Source: Schistosoma haematobium (taxonomy: Eukaryota > Platyhelminthes > Trematoda > Strigeidida > Schistosomatidae). From it: 64,000 nt of DNA. Position numbers and translations under genes: made by a program. Positions within the stretch are counted from its first letter, which is position 1. The number at the start of each line of letters is the position of its first letter. Below the pieces are notes generated by a model. The model had not been told where the DNA came from. It ran no database searches and saw only the letters and a program-made list of their open reading frames with translations. The stretch lies in NCBI RefSeq assembly GCF_000699445.3, contig NC_067202.1, forward strand, positions 16,649,644 through 16,713,643. The letters run 5' to 3'. Below are positions 1 to 11,124 of the stretch, one piece after another.

Positions 1-490
1 ATGGCTAATCAAAACACCGATTTTTAAGACTTTGGCATTGTGCCAAACCAATAACTCTGGAACCAGCACAAGCAGACTAGAGTCAACTCTAAGTCCTTAA
101 TGGTTCTTCTTGCCTTGCCTTACTCATTGATTTCAGAACACAATATCAGCTTCCACTGTATGAACCTTACATTTCAAACATACGCAGTTTATATACAAGC
201 AAACCAGACCACATCACACAAACAAATAGAAAACAACAATTATACAAGATCAGGCCAAAAGTGGTTGTGAGTGTATGAGACTATAACTGATAGCTTCGGA
301 ATAACTTGAAAATAGTATTGTATGATAATAGACAAAAGATCAACTGAAAGCTGACAAGAAGAGAAATATAAATATATATAATCTAGTTACTCAAGAGTAA
401 TATATGTAGTTACACAATAATTATACAGTAAGAATACATATAGTAACAATCCATAAATAACTCCTAGAAGTTACCATTCATTTATTCTTA
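1..490. other. AT-rich non-coding stretch
   Basis: No convincing exon, RNA gene or recognised repeat is seen. It lies upstream of the first exon detected and is probably intronic, because that exon begins with the last base of a split codon and so needs an exon further upstream. Confidence 0.4.
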
Positions 491-539
491 GTTAGGATGT
501 AACAGTACCAACCGCTGGAGATGTCTATTTTCCAATCCC

Positions 540-1290
540 ATATAAGTGAGCTAAAACAGTTGGTTTTTCCATTGCAAATCTGCTATATTCCAAGTTGGCA
601 ATTGCCTCGTGATGTAGTTTGATGATTCCCTCATTGTGTGTCCTATCCATTCTCCTAGTTTCTTCTCCAAGTGGAAGCTGTTTTTTTGCCAATGGTATTT
701 GGTCAATGGACACTGGGTATCCTTTTTAGACAATTGTTTAGAAATACTTATACTTCTTTGATGATCTTTGTAGTAGTTCTGAAAGTTTCAGCTCCGTACA
801 GTTGAACGAACTGTCTTGACGTTCATATTTAAGATTCTCATTTTGATATTGGTTGTCAAACAGTTGTTTTGAGTTCCATATTTTCTTCAACTGTAAGTAT
901 TTTATCCTTTCTTTATCAGTCTTTACCTTTACATTTGTATACGAACCCTCCATATACGTAAAACTTTCCACCGCTTTCAAAGCTTCTCTAACAAGTGTGA
1001 TTGATTCGGTGCTCCCTAAGTTTTATTTGACAGCGTTGCTTTTTCACTTGCGTATGTCGAGGCCTGCTGATCCAGAGACTGCTGTTACAGTGACTGCCTC
1101 CACCGGCATTTGTTGTTATGTATTAGATATAAGAGCCCGGCCATCTGCGAATTCCAAATCGTCTAGTTGCATCCAATTGTTCATTGTATTCCGTGCTTCC
1201 CGACAGATATCGAGGTCTTCATAACCTAGTCAACCAACAGCAGAAAGAGAAAGTAGGAGTGTAGGCAACTTTTTCTGACTTCGGTCCTCA
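540..1290 (-). mobile_element. RTE/SR2-type non-LTR retrotransposon 3' fragment
   Basis: Read on the minus strand, this is the decayed C-terminal part of a non-LTR retrotransposon polyprotein. Broken pieces include a WIGHT/RTHNEG-like stretch and a LQLKKIWNSKQL block, both repeated in the other RTE copies of this window (for example 39390-40320 and 51410-52170). Frames are interrupted by stops and shifts, so it is dead. Assignment to the RTE clade comes from the recurring LKNIWNSKQL and GWRMLV-type end blocks; the copy is 5'-truncated, as is usual for LINE insertions. Confidence 0.7.
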
Positions 1291-1384
1291 CATGGAATGC
1301 GTCTGACAATTGTCTCCCATACGCGACTTTGTAGTGTAGTCGGTCGTGTGAATCCTGAATGATATTGACGATTTTATCTGCTAA

Positions 1385-1745
1385 TAAGAGACTGGTCATT
1401 GGCAGTCCTAAACATCAATGGGATGCTTCACGTAAACAATACCAAGTGAATTTCAAATTCACACTATTGTACAAGCAATCGGTTATCATGACTCAGTAGC
1501 TACGTGTTGAAGCGAAGTGTTTGTAGTGAACGGTATTGGATTCGAGTCCCGACGTGGACATCAACCCTGGAATTCAGGTACATATAGCTGACGAGTCCCT
1601 AATAGGACGAAACACGTGTCTTCACTCGAGTGCTAGTCACCATTCATCTTTGTTTACAATGCTTGTGACTTCAAGCAATATCGAGGCAGTCCGCATAGGA
1701 TGCACATATGCCAACAATAGACTGATCAATTGCAGTCCTAAATAA
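1385..1745 (+). mobile_element. Family A (SM-alpha-like) hammerhead SINE, permuted copy
   Basis: The tRNA-like head is recognisable by an A-box region near 1494 and a B box (GATTCGAGTCC) near 1540. It is followed by a hammerhead at 1582-1627 and by the family tail (TCGAGGCAGTCCGCATAGGA). The tail motif GCAGTCCTAAA is present both before the head (1402) and at the end (1732), giving a unit period of about 330 bp. That is the layout expected of a fragment of a tandem or circular template rather than of a simple linear SINE. Confidence 0.75.
1582..1627 (+). ncRNA. Hammerhead ribozyme motif, family A
   Basis: The catalytic core is intact: CTGACGA at 1588-1594, stem II GTCC/GGAC, GAAA, then a self-complementary stem III (ACACGTGT) ending in the GTC cleavage triplet at 1618-1620. 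Stem I is weak compared with the family form (ATCCAG/CTGGAT), because the 3' strand has drifted to TTCACT. Self-cleavage is therefore doubtful although the core is present. Confidence 0.6.
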
Positions 1746-1803
1746 CCATTAAAACAAGACATTGTTCCATGTCAATCATTAATGTTTGTTTTTCATTTTA
1801 CAG

Positions 1804-1880
1804 AGCTCAATTTCATACATGTGCAGTGGATGCTGAAAAACTATCTTTTTTCAAAGTGGATTTAGACGAGGCATGTGAGA
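1804..1880 (+). CDS. Host gene exon 1 in window (internal exon)
   Basis: First exon detected of a + strand gene that runs to the far end of the window. A polypyrimidine tract and TTTTACAG precede it and GTAAGT follows at 1881. The 77 nt hold one base completing a codon, 25 codons and one base of the next. The peptide AQFHTCAVDAEKLSFFKVDL then DEACE is mixed hydrophobic/charged and looks like a piece of a folded domain. Its end phase (1 nt) matches the start phase (2 nt) of the exon at 8912, supporting the junction. The start codon must lie upstream of this window. The protein family was not recognised. Confidence 0.7.
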
Positions 1881-1999
1881 GTAAGTTGAAATTTATTTTG
1901 CTGCAATTCAATTATTATTTATATCATGATGTAAGTTTGTCATTCCAAACTTTAGTGAGTTGTGAATGTCATTGGTTACTTGAATCTTTTCATTAATGT

Positions 2000-2175
2000 T
2001 TAGGATGCGATGACGTTTGAAGTGTACAGTACTGGGTTCGAGTTCAGGAGTAAACATTAACACTGGAATACAGATACATCGATAAGTCAATAAGTCCCAA
2101 ACAGGATGAAATATGCCTCCTGGATTCCAATGCCAACCAACATCTACTTCTGTTAGATACAGTTTATATGGAAAC
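2000..2175 (+). mobile_element. Family A SINE, degenerate copy
   Basis: It retains the B box (CTGGGTTCGAGTTC) near 2034 and the distal TCCTGGATTCCAATGCCAAC motif, but the hammerhead core is broken (CAATAAG in place of CTGACGA, GATGAAA in place of GACGAAA). It is an inactive remnant. Confidence 0.6.
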
Positions 2176-2199
2176 TTGTAGTGCAATATAGGCAGCATG

Positions 2200-3235
2200 C
2201 TTTTCCGTCTACAGAAAACTCGCCAACTTAGTATCTAACCACTCTTTTCGTGATGTTTTAACACAGGGCAGAATCCAGTACATTTTGTTTGGGATTTAGA
2301 ATTTTATCGACTAATCTGCTGAGCTACATCGGAAGTCAACATGTTAAACGGATAGAATTGTTACTTAGATGAAGTGGATTTGTGGAGATAATTATCATTT
2401 ATAGGTATCACACACCATCGATTGACAACATTTACGGTATTATTAAAATCCAGAAAGTACTGAACAAGTGCTTTGAAGTATAGTCCTCCTCATGAGTGAC
2501 CATCTAGCATCCAGTTATAAATTGGAACAAGACCTTCAAAACACAATGCAAAAATGATTACCCATTAAGTCAATGGATTATAATTCAATAATCCTCATTT
2601 CTGATTATTTGTAATTTGTCAAACTAATCTTCAGAAAACATCTCGACAATATTAAGACTTTCTATTCAATATTAATTTGCTTTGAGATTAAGTCTAAAAG
2701 TTCAGATGTGAAGCTATGACTAGTGGACTTCAACTATACCTTGAATGGAATAATCGTCTCTAATGATATCGAATAATCCTTGTACTTCATCATTAATCGA
2801 TTAGATTTGAAAATATATATCACCAGATGTCATCTCATTATTGTAGTGGTTGAAAAGTGAAGGTCTTCGGTGTGTAGTATATTGAATACTCTAAAGATAT
2901 TCCACTCAAACACAAGCATCAATAGTTTCCGCTAGTGACATCAATAATACTTGTGTTCAAGCTGAGATACTTCCCATAAACTTAATTTAATGTAGTTATT
3001 TTTCTTATAGAATTATTATCTTTAAACCTAATCCATATGGCAGTATAAAAATGTCAGGAGACCTAATTCCATAGAACTCAATAATCAAAGTAAATTTGTA
3101 CATCGCTCATTTATACAGGACCTTAAGGTTCATATGTCTCATTGGTTATGATCAATAAGTTCTAACTTCTACTGTAAAATCCCGCTTATCTTCGATAGTC
3201 AAAATTTTACTTCCTTAATGAATAAGAATTATCAC
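2200..3235. other. Intron 1 stretch with no recognised feature
   Basis: AT-rich sequence on both strands with only short chance reading frames. No repeat family defined elsewhere in the window is visible here. Confidence 0.4.
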
Positions 3236-3655
3236 TGTTTGAAATCATGGGTCAATTGAAGCTAGATCATCATGGAAGACCGGGAAGCACTAGATGGCCG
3301 TTTCGTCCCAGGACAGGACGCCTCAGTGATGCGCATCCATGATCCCGCACCCCGAGAGATTCGAACCCAGGACCTACCAATCTCGCGCCAGGCCCAACTA
3401 GACCACTGAGCTGGTGTCCAACGGTGTTAATGTCTAACTTCCACCAATCCACGAAGTTGAGCCACCGTACACCATTGTCTTCAGTGAGTTGATATCCCAC
3501 AACAGATCTTGTTGAACTAAATTGGTAACGGCTTCTCACTAGAACTCTAGGAGTATCTCTTGAAGTCAGTCACTAGTAGTGGTCTAGCTTCAATTGACTC
3601 ATGATTTCAACCAGTAAAATTTTTAAAATCTCCACAAAACCCTTTCTGAGAATAA
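3236..3655 (-). mobile_element. Family B hammerhead SINE with inverted end
   Basis: On the minus strand it has a tRNA-like head (B box GGTTCGAATC, read as GATTCGAACC on +) and a hammerhead region at about 3287-3345 whose core is mutated (CUGAGGC, with A9 lost). The last 75 bp repeat the first 60 bp in inverted orientation (GAAGCTAGATCATCATGG near 3259 against GTGGTCTAGCTTC near 3580), so the whole copy could fold into a hairpin. Confidence 0.75.
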
Positions 3656-4380
3656 GAATTACCAGAAACTAGATTATCTACTACCATTAGTAGTATAGAA
3701 ACATTTATGAAAAAAAAGAAGAGAAAAAATGAACTATTACCCAGTCTCTGTCGTACAAACGTAGTGAACAAGAACACAAATGGGGGCAGTCAATTGTATT
3801 TGAACATGAAATTACAGAATATCTCATTAAAATCTGAGAATCATACAGTAAATACTTAATTTACCAAACATTCATCCATTGTCTCAAACTTGACTGTTTC
3901 TTTTGCAAATATCAGTCGATCGTCTCAGATTTCATTGTTCCTGCATTTTCGTACCAATTACTTTCAGTCCTTGTTCTTTCCTTCTTGATCTTCTACTGAA
4001 ATACATTCTATTTCTGATCATCGTTGTATACTACTTATGTGAATATGAGTAGCTCATACCACACTAGTAGTATATACATGGTTTCTAATAAATTTTAACG
4101 AATTTTCTTCTTCTAATGTCTAATTTAAAAAGAGAGCACATGACTTGAAAGAGAGAAAATGATTCCAATCAGCCAAAAATTTTTTTTAAATTTTTATTTT
4201 CTTCTTTTCTTTGAAAAAAAAACAACAAAAAAAACATTCATCCTTTCATGAACGTTAAACAAACAAAAAATTTTTGTTACTATGATGATAAATAAGAAGA
4301 AACCATATTGAATCACATTACTTCCTGAAAATGAGAAATCAACTATTATTATGAATCTGCCATTTTTTCCAATACTTACT
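3656..4380. other. Intron 1 stretch, nothing recognised
   Basis: A/T-rich DNA with poly-A and poly-T runs around 4180-4280. No exon, RNA gene or repeat family is supported. Confidence 0.35.
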
Positions 4381-4935
4381 TTGTTACTTACTCATACCTG
4401 TTACTCCCAATGGAAGATAGGCCGCTGACCAGCATTCTCCAACCCACTTTGTCATCGGCCTACATTTCTAGTTCTATCCAATCGTTGTTAATTCTTTTCA
4501 GATCTATCTCCATTTCTCGGCGTTATGTGTTCTTTGATCTTTTTCTCCTTCTTTGGCCTTCAGGATTCCATATGAGAGCTTGAATTTTGACGCAGTTGAG
4601 TGTTTTCCTCAATGTGTGTCCTATCCACTTCCAGCACTTCTTCCTGATTTCTTCCTCCGCTAAGACGTGGTTTGTTCTGTCCCACAGTAGGTTTTCGCTG
4701 ATAGTGTCTAGCCAACGGATTTGAAGTATTTTGCAGAAACAGCTGTTAATAAACACTTGTATCTTCTGGATGATGGTATTTGTAGTTCTCCAGGTTTCCG
4801 CCCCACACAATATTACTGTCTTAACATTAGTATTGAAAATTCTGACCTTGATGCTGGTTGACAGACAGTTGGTTTGAGTTCCAGATGTTCTTCAATTGTA
4901 AATATGCTGCTCTTGCTTTGCCAATTCGCGCCTTA
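4380..4935 (-). mobile_element. RTE/SR2-type retrotransposon 3' end
   Basis: On the minus strand, 4523-4810 translates into a clear end-of-polyprotein stretch ([20 protein letters not shown], then [16 protein letters not shown], then [10 protein letters not shown]). It continues with interrupted frames to the short terminal sequence that reads 'GTTACTCC..ATGGA..ATAGGCCGC' on the + strand. This is one of the better preserved of about a dozen 5'-truncated RTE copies in the window. A (TA)n tract follows at 4946-4989. Confidence 0.8.
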
Positions 4936-4941
4936 ATATTT

Positions 4942-4945
<4 letters not shown>

Positions 4946-4989
<44 letters not shown>
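4946..4989. repeat. (TA)n microsatellite
   Basis: Uninterrupted alternating TA for about 44 bp between an RTE fragment and a family B SINE. Confidence 0.95.
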
Positions 4990-4992
<3 letters not shown>

Positions 4993-4994
4993 TA

Positions 4995-5375
4995 TAGGAT
5001 TGTGGAGGTTTTTAAGTTTTCTGATTGAGATCATGAATCAGTTGATGTCAGAAGCTCTGGGTGGCCGTTTCGTCCTAGTATGATACTTCTCAGTAAACCG
5101 TGCTCACTCATGTTCCTACAGTTGAGATTTAAACCCATAACCTTCGGTCTCGTGCACGAACCCTTAACCTTAATGTTTAACTTCTATCGATTCATGAATG
5201 GTTGAGCAACCATTCATCCATTATCTGAGGTAGATACTTGTCTCTACCTGATATGGATTCAACTCCACCGATCACGGTTTCTCACTAGAACTACAGGAAA
5301 TTACCTTGGAAGTAGTCATTAGTGAGTTTCCAACTTTTCATTGGTGGTCTAGTATCAATCGATTCATGAATAAAA
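4995..5375 (-). mobile_element. Family B hammerhead SINE, partial
   Basis: Minus-strand copy starting at the family end motif TTGTGGAGG and TTGAGATCATGAATC. The hammerhead part has lost bases (CGTCCTAGTATGATACTTCT on the + strand), so the ribozyme is not intact. The 3' side again ends in an inverted duplicate (GGTGGTCTAGTATCAATCGA near 5344). Confidence 0.7.
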
Positions 5376-5524
5376 ATACACATTATTTCAGATTGAATGC
5401 AATAGGGAAAATGTTCTGATGATGTTTTTGTCTACATGTTTGTTGTGTGTGATTATGAATTCACTGACAAATAATCAACGCTTATTATAGACAAATTAAG
5501 ATCGAATGACCCATTCAATATGTT

Positions 5525-6085
5525 TAAAGAAGCATTAATTGCGAGTAGAGATGGATGGTGGCTAGCTGTGGAATCTAGGATGCGCGTTCCATCCTATCAA
5601 AGACTCGTTATCTAAATGTGTCTATATTCCAGAGTTGATGTTCACTCTGTGATTAGAACTCAGTATTGATCGCTGTGAATACCATCGTGTTATCTTGTTA
5701 GCTACCGAGTCAAGATAATTACTAGCTTTTGAAATGGATTGAAGTTTAATTCTGTTTTGTATTGGCTGTTTGAATCTTTCTATTGACGTTTAGAATGGTA
5801 ATTGATCAGTCGCTTATGTATATATATCCTGTGTGGATTGCTTCCATATCGCTCTAAGTCACTGGCATTTTCAGCGATTGAAGCTAAAGGTACTGGGTTC
5901 GAGTCCTGGAGTGTATATCAACTCGGAGACTTAGGTTCATACAGCCGACGTATCCCAAGTGGGACAAAACTCACGTTCTAGATTCCACTGCTAGTCATCG
6001 TTCATTTCTGATTATAATGCTTATGAATTAAAGCCACATAGAGGTAATCCGCACAGGATGCACATATACCAAGAAAGAGAATGGT
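5525..6085. mobile_element. Two family A SINEs in opposite orientation
   Basis: 5525-5720 is a minus-strand copy (TTCACTCTGTGATTAGAACT is the complement of a decayed B-box region). 5785-6085 is a plus-strand copy with B box GGGTTCGAGTCC near 5897, preceded by an inverted piece of the family tail (TTGATCAGTCGCTTATGTAT). Both hammerhead cores are mutated (for example CCGACGT in place of CTGACGA near 5947). Confidence 0.65.
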
Positions 6086-6214
6086 CAACTGCAGTCCTAA
6101 ATGTAAATGTGAAGTTTCAAACAACGAATACAAAAATGAACAAACTATTAGTTACGTTAATAAATCGAGACTCACTTGGCTTTCACTTCACCAATTGAGA
6201 ATGAAGAGTAAACT

Positions 6215-6690
6215 TATAGCAATGAAATATTGAATAAAATTTGATATTGGTGAACAATTAAATCCAAGTCTCACATTTCGACCCGTTTGGGATTCATCAC
6301 TTGGATGTGCCTGTCTCATAGGGTCAGAATTCACTCCGGGACTAGAACCGAGTAACTTCCGCTTAAACTGCCAACGCACTATTCACGTAACTATTGAGTC
6401 CAGATGGCTAATGTGTTGTATAACGGGGATGAATAATAATTTGTTTGTACATGTTTGAGTCTTTCGAATGTCAGTGTTTAGGATCGCGACTGATCAGTCT
6501 CTTTTTGGTATACGTACATTCTGAGCAGATCGGCTTGACATTCCCATTAGGTCGCAAACATTTGAACATAAATGTACTTGGTTCAAGTTTTAACTGATAA
6601 TTCTCAAGAAGGAAAAATCGTGATTCTTGCGTTACATTGCTAGCCACTGTCAAACTACGTTTAAAAGTGCTTGTTACTGATGGCACTACG
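6215..6690. mobile_element. Degenerate family A copies
   Basis: 6215-6420 reads as a decayed minus-strand family A unit. 6455-6690 starts with the inverted tail (GATCAGTCTCTTTTTGGTAT) and continues with a plus-oriented remnant (TACTTGGTTCAAGTTT; GCTAGCCACTGTC). No working ribozyme core remains. Confidence 0.5.
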
Positions 6691-7599
6691 GAAGCGATCT
6701 GATCAGGATTCCAATAAGCTCACTGAATTTCGTTAACAAACTGATAAAAGAAAGGGCCCGGCAGATATTTTCATTGATCATAAGTTACCATACTAAAAGG
6801 AATTTAACAAGTTTATGCATATCGAAACAACATGACAAAACAGAGTCCCTCATGATGACGGTCAGAGTTAGTTAAAAAGATTCTATTCACCAGTCATTAA
6901 CTTTGTAAAGAGATCCCTACATTTAATTCGGAGACCCTTAGTCCTCATCAAATCTATATCTATACTAGTGTCAATAAAGTTTGGCAATGATAGGACCTGT
7001 ATAATGTCTATCCCATTCACTATAGTCTCATCAAATGTAACCATTGTCTAAACTCAGATTTATGAACACTGATTTGGAGACACTGATTTGGCGAAATCTT
7101 TGAGTAGATATAACAAACTTACCCAAATCTTCAGTCATTAAAAGTCATAATTTACATCTGTAAATTAACATGTACAAAATTGTTTAGTTGCATATCCATC
7201 GTTTGAGATGTAAAAGGACATTGTTTCCATGTATCATTTGTGGTACATGCTAACAAATGTTAAAAGTAATTTGTCATAACAATGAACTGAATTAATTAGT
7301 CAGTTTAAAAAATCTTTTGGCAAGCAATCAAATGCTAATGAGACATTTGGAATATACAAAGTTTATACTTTATCAAGTTTCAAGTTTGTAGCCTACTAAT
7401 CATGTTAGCATTCAACTTATCATAAACACTTCCAGTTACCGAAATGCGCCCTCTTATCACGCCTCTTCCCTGTGATGAGTACGTTTGATGAGGTATTGAG
7501 AACCAGTTCTAAGTTTATCATTTTTTGATGCAGACAGAGATTATGTGGGTAGGAAACCAAAGTATTATAAAGGATAATCCATTCTGTTCAACAGATCAA
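6691..7599. other. Intron 1 stretch, nothing recognised
   Basis: AT-rich DNA with no open frame of note and no match to the repeat families seen here. Confidence 0.35.
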
Positions 7600-7740
7600 T
7601 TGTTACCTGGACTCAGTAGTTTAATGGACATTTGATTCAAGTCTCAGTGTAAACACAAACACTGAGATTTAGGTGCATCCAGGTAATACGTGGGGGAAAG
7701 GATGAAACACACACTTCTAATATTCAACTTTCACCTCCAA
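7600..7740 (+). mobile_element. Family A SINE remnant
   Basis: It contains CTCAGTAGTTTAATGGACAT (A-box side), GATTCAAGTCTCAGTGTAAA (B-box side) and a ruined hammerhead (GGAAAGGATGAAACACACAC). Truncated at the 3' side, where a family C copy follows. Confidence 0.5.
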
Positions 7741-7764
7741 TTCAAATATCATTGAGCACAGGTA

Positions 7765-7925
7765 AAATGGTGGTTGGAGATAAACAACAGGAAACCCTGG
7801 ACTCAAGTTTCGTGCTACTTGGCACTCGTCAGCAACCAATCATCATCTTATCTCAACAAAATGCACGAAATGTCGAATCACTTAGACTAGTGACCAGATT
7901 GCAGCTTGGTCTATAGGATTCGATT
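7765..7925 (-). mobile_element. Family C hammerhead SINE, 3' part
   Basis: Minus-strand copy recognised by the 3' end motif, read on + as ATGGTGGTTGGAGATAAACA, followed by the complement of a complete hammerhead at 7793-7840. The same end is found in plus orientation at 19715 and 37340. Confidence 0.7.
7793..7840 (-). ncRNA. Hammerhead ribozyme motif, family C
   Basis: Read on the minus strand: CTGACGA core, perfect 4-bp stem II GTGC/GCAC around CAAGTA, GAAA, a fully self-complementary stem III (ACTTGAGT, allowing one G-U), then the GTC cleavage triplet and CAGGG. Stem I pairs 3 bp (one G-U) next to the core and is then interrupted. Every core position required by the hammerhead consensus is present, which makes this the best family C ribozyme in the window. 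Confidence 0.7.
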
Positions 7926-8269
7926 TGAACTAAGAAGGACCTAACACACATAGCCATTTCGAATTATATTCAACCATCTGACATATCGTAGTGGTGCACA
8001 AAAAGTCTAACTACTTGGACTTCTATCTATACCTTAAAAATCTAAAAAAAACATGGCACTGATCACATTTCAGTGATCAATCAATTGTAATACATTCGAA
8101 AAAGACCTGCAGAATTCTACTTGTCCAATCATCTACTAGGAAATGAATCAGTACGAACAATCACTTTTCCACTCACCTGATCAATCGTGAAGACTACAAA
8201 TAGTCATACAGCGTATCATCATCATCATCATAGCACTTCTGGAACAATCAAGTATTACAAACTCTGTAA

Positions 8270-8660
8270 GATACAATAACTTATGGATGAACTTTGAAAG
8301 ACACTAAAGTGACGTCGTGAAACTTAAACTACTTACTAGTTCAAGGTTATAAATTAATGTAAGGAATCAGGATAAGGAATTAGAGTGAGACTATAATTTA
8401 TGGACGGCGTTTAAGCAACGCTAAAATGACCTTAGGATGTTCATCTATTTACTAGAGCTAAATGAGTGTTATAAATCTATATGAAGAATAAAGATTATGA
8501 TTTACAGTTGATGGTTAGGATTAGGAAATAGATTTGGAGTTTTCATCACGAACTGATGTCAAGACGCTATTTAAACAAATGGATGAATGAATTTCGTGCC
8601 AAATTCCATGACCTGTTATCCCAAATCTGATTGGTTCATTCATAAATTATAGTCTCACTG
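8270..8660. repeat. Dispersed repeat family G
   Basis: Its end (TTTTCATCACGAAC, GAATGAATTTCGTGCCAAA, TCTGATTGGTTC) recurs at 27035-27275 in the same orientation. Within this copy the block 'TTAGGA..GGAATTAGAGTGAGACTATAATTTATGGA' is loosely echoed upstream, suggesting an internal duplication. No coding potential was recognised. Confidence 0.5.
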
Positions 8661-8911
8661 GAGTTAGCGTCAGGCATTAGATTTACAATTTTTACCACGA
8701 ACTGACATAATCTATAGTGTTAAATGGACAGTGGAATTTCACATCAGAATCTTAGTGCTGGCTCATCGTTGAATTAGAGTCCTGCCAAAATATCCAGCTT
8801 CATATTTCCATCAAATTTGTAGGTCGTCAACTAAAGCTCATTCTTTTCAACATACTACTTATATCATTATCAGTAGATTACCATGTAAATATGTTGTCAT
8901 TTATATTGTAG

Positions 8912-8977
8912 AGACAATTTTTCCATCAACTGGTTGTGTTGAATTATATTTCACATCACATCGTGAACTTATTACAG
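8912..8977 (+). CDS. Host gene exon 2
   Basis: A 66-nt exon between TTATATTGTAG and GTAAGATT. It opens with two bases completing the Lys codon split from exon 1, runs 21 codons (TIFPSTGCVELYFTSHRELI and T) and leaves one base. Both borders keep frame with exon 1 (1804) and exon 3 (13622). The peptide is compact and contains Cys and aromatics, consistent with the folded region suggested for exon 1. Confidence 0.75.
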
Positions 8978-9024
8978 GTAAGATTTTTATATTATGTTCT
9001 ATGATCTACTCATACTTAATTCAA

Positions 9025-9165
9025 ATATACGAGGTTTGTAGGAATTGTTGAATGTCATCGTTTACACCATAGGTTTTATTCAGTTTGACTATTCTTGAAA
9101 ACTTGAATGCACTGGATGATATTTTCAGTCTACTAAGGGACTATTCTGTAGTGTGCAAGTATAAC
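9025..9165 (-). mobile_element. Very degenerate family B remnant
   Basis: It starts with a TTTGTAGGAATTGTTGAATG end motif and retains GAAAACTTGAATGCACTGGA and AAGGGACTATTC, matching the order of family B on the minus strand. The ribozyme is not recognisable. Confidence 0.35.
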
Positions 9166-9594
9166 TATTCATGGAAGCGAAATTAGGATCATCAAGTCGC
9201 ATCATAAGCTTTCTGAATTAAGACAATTGAGTTAGTATTCAAAGGGTAACATATCTAAATTCAATCAGTTCATCATATGACAAGACACTATTCCAATATC
9301 AACAGATGGGTAACTGCTTCCTACTCAATAAAATAAATATATAAGTTTGAAGGTGTCAATTATTCACAAGTATCAAATTCACTGGGTAACAGAAGAACAG
9401 TAGGAGTAATTGGTATATAGTTAGCATAATGGCTGAAATAGTCGAATTAATCATCTAATCACATATAAACTTCTCAAATTCTAATTGCGTAATAACAGTT
9501 AGCAGAACCACTTGCAGTAGCTGAACATATAAGTAATGATACAAAGGGGAACCGAATACAAATGCCTCACACAAGTCACTTGACTGTGTTTGAC

Positions 9595-10035
9595 CTGTAA
9601 TACCACCCGAGTGATCAGATCAAAGTACGTTGTTTTCTGAGGGGCCACACTCAGTGCCTAAGATATAAAGGTCTTATTCAAAAGATAGTGGAGCAACATG
9701 AAAGATGCAGTCCCATGGTAACCAGTGACCAACAATTGGTTCATACGTCATTTGTTCCTCCAGTGTCCTGGAGCTCATGTGCATCAATAGTTTGGAATGA
9801 GGGTTTTCCAACGCCCCTAGGTAGAATCTCCGTGTCCACCAACCCGGTTAAAGCCGCTGCCGGGCATTGGCTTTTCGTCCTCTCAATTTCGTAAACAATA
9901 ATAATAGCACGAGAAGGCAGTGAGTAAGACTTCTCTGGTACTGACTGTATACACGCCGCCATGTGAGTGCATTTGGAGAGGGATAGCTGACTCTCCCTTC
10001 TCTCAGCCGTACCAGGAGATTTTGGCATTTGTAGT
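9595..10035 (-). repeat. Dispersed repeat family D, copy 1
   Basis: One of five related copies (also 43010-43395, 49080-49540, 53625-53990, 59870-60235). Read on the minus strand it contains the peptide-like block PEKSYSLPSR followed by a tract ending in TGLVDTE. The same block is found in the copy at 49080. Whether this is a decayed coding region or chance cannot be settled here. No transposase or reverse transcriptase motif was seen. Confidence 0.55.
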
Positions 10036-10345
10036 GAACTAAAACTCGAGTAAGGGAGACCAATTTATTCTTTAATATAAAAATTACAGAATGTCTCGAT
10101 AAAATATAAAAACCGTATATTAAATACTTCGTATGCACACCTTTCATCAGTTGTCTCTTGCAAACTCCATTGTGCCTTCATTCTTGTTCTCTACAATTTC
10201 GATTTTTTCATTCTTTTACTTCCAGGTCTTACATACTACTTATATCTGTGGATACAAGTAGTATATGCATTATTGAGTAAAGAAAAATTGTCATTTTTAT
10301 TAGGGTATAGAATTTATCCATAATCCTTATGGATTAATCTTGATT

Positions 10346-10361
10346 AGAGAGAGAGAGAGAT
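10346..10361. repeat. (GA)n short tract
   Basis: About eight GA units followed by mixed purines. Confidence 0.8.
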
Positions 10362-10469
10362 AGAAAGAATAAGTGAAAACTAAAGAGAAAGTAATAACTA
10401 TTTCATGTCAATATGATACTATCTAATAGTTGACATTAATATTATGGAAACGTCAATAGGAAGATACAA

Positions 10470-10695
10470 GACAAACAATACCAAGTGAATTGAAATTCAC
10501 CCCATTGCACAAGCAAGTGGCTATCAGGACTCAATAGCTGAGTGGATAACGAGATGGCGTTTGAAGCGAATGGCACTGGGTTCGAGTCTCAGAGCGAACA
10601 GCAACTCTGAGATGCAGGTACATCCAGCTAACGCGTCTCAAATAGGACGAAACGCGCGTCCTGGATTCCACTGCTAGCCACTATCCATCGTTGCT
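10470..10695 (+). mobile_element. Family A SINE with broken ribozyme
   Basis: It has a well-kept head (TAGCTGAGTGGATAACG A-box region; CTGGGTTCGAGTCTC B box) and tail (GGATTCCACTGCTAGCCACT). The hammerhead core is CTAACGC in place of CTGACGA, so two essential positions are changed, while stem III (ACGCGCGT) and the GTC triplet are intact. Confidence 0.75.
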
Positions 10696-11124
10696 TAAAA
10701 AAATATTATGGAATGTTGTTTATCTCTATGAGTAGAATGAATGGAACATTCCACAGTAAGTCACAGATATGTAAATAGGTGTATTTAAAAGGAAAGCAAT
10801 AACTGTCTAAATACTCATTTATATTACTACAGTATTATTCACTCAATTTATTCCTCCCTAATATCATTATTGTTTGTCTTTAACGCATCGTTCCAAACTT
10901 TCCCTTAACTTCTGATATCAATTCATAAACTTAATCCAAACGAACAATGTTAACATCAAATTATAACCCTAGTTGTCAGTCGTACTTCTAACCGTAAATC
11001 ATAAGAGAGATTTTCAATCCTGATGTAACTTGTCATTGGACATTAGTGTAATAAGTGGTTGAAGACCTCGACATCTGAGTGGGAGCATGGAATACAATGA
11101 ACAGCTCAGAATCAATTTTTTTGG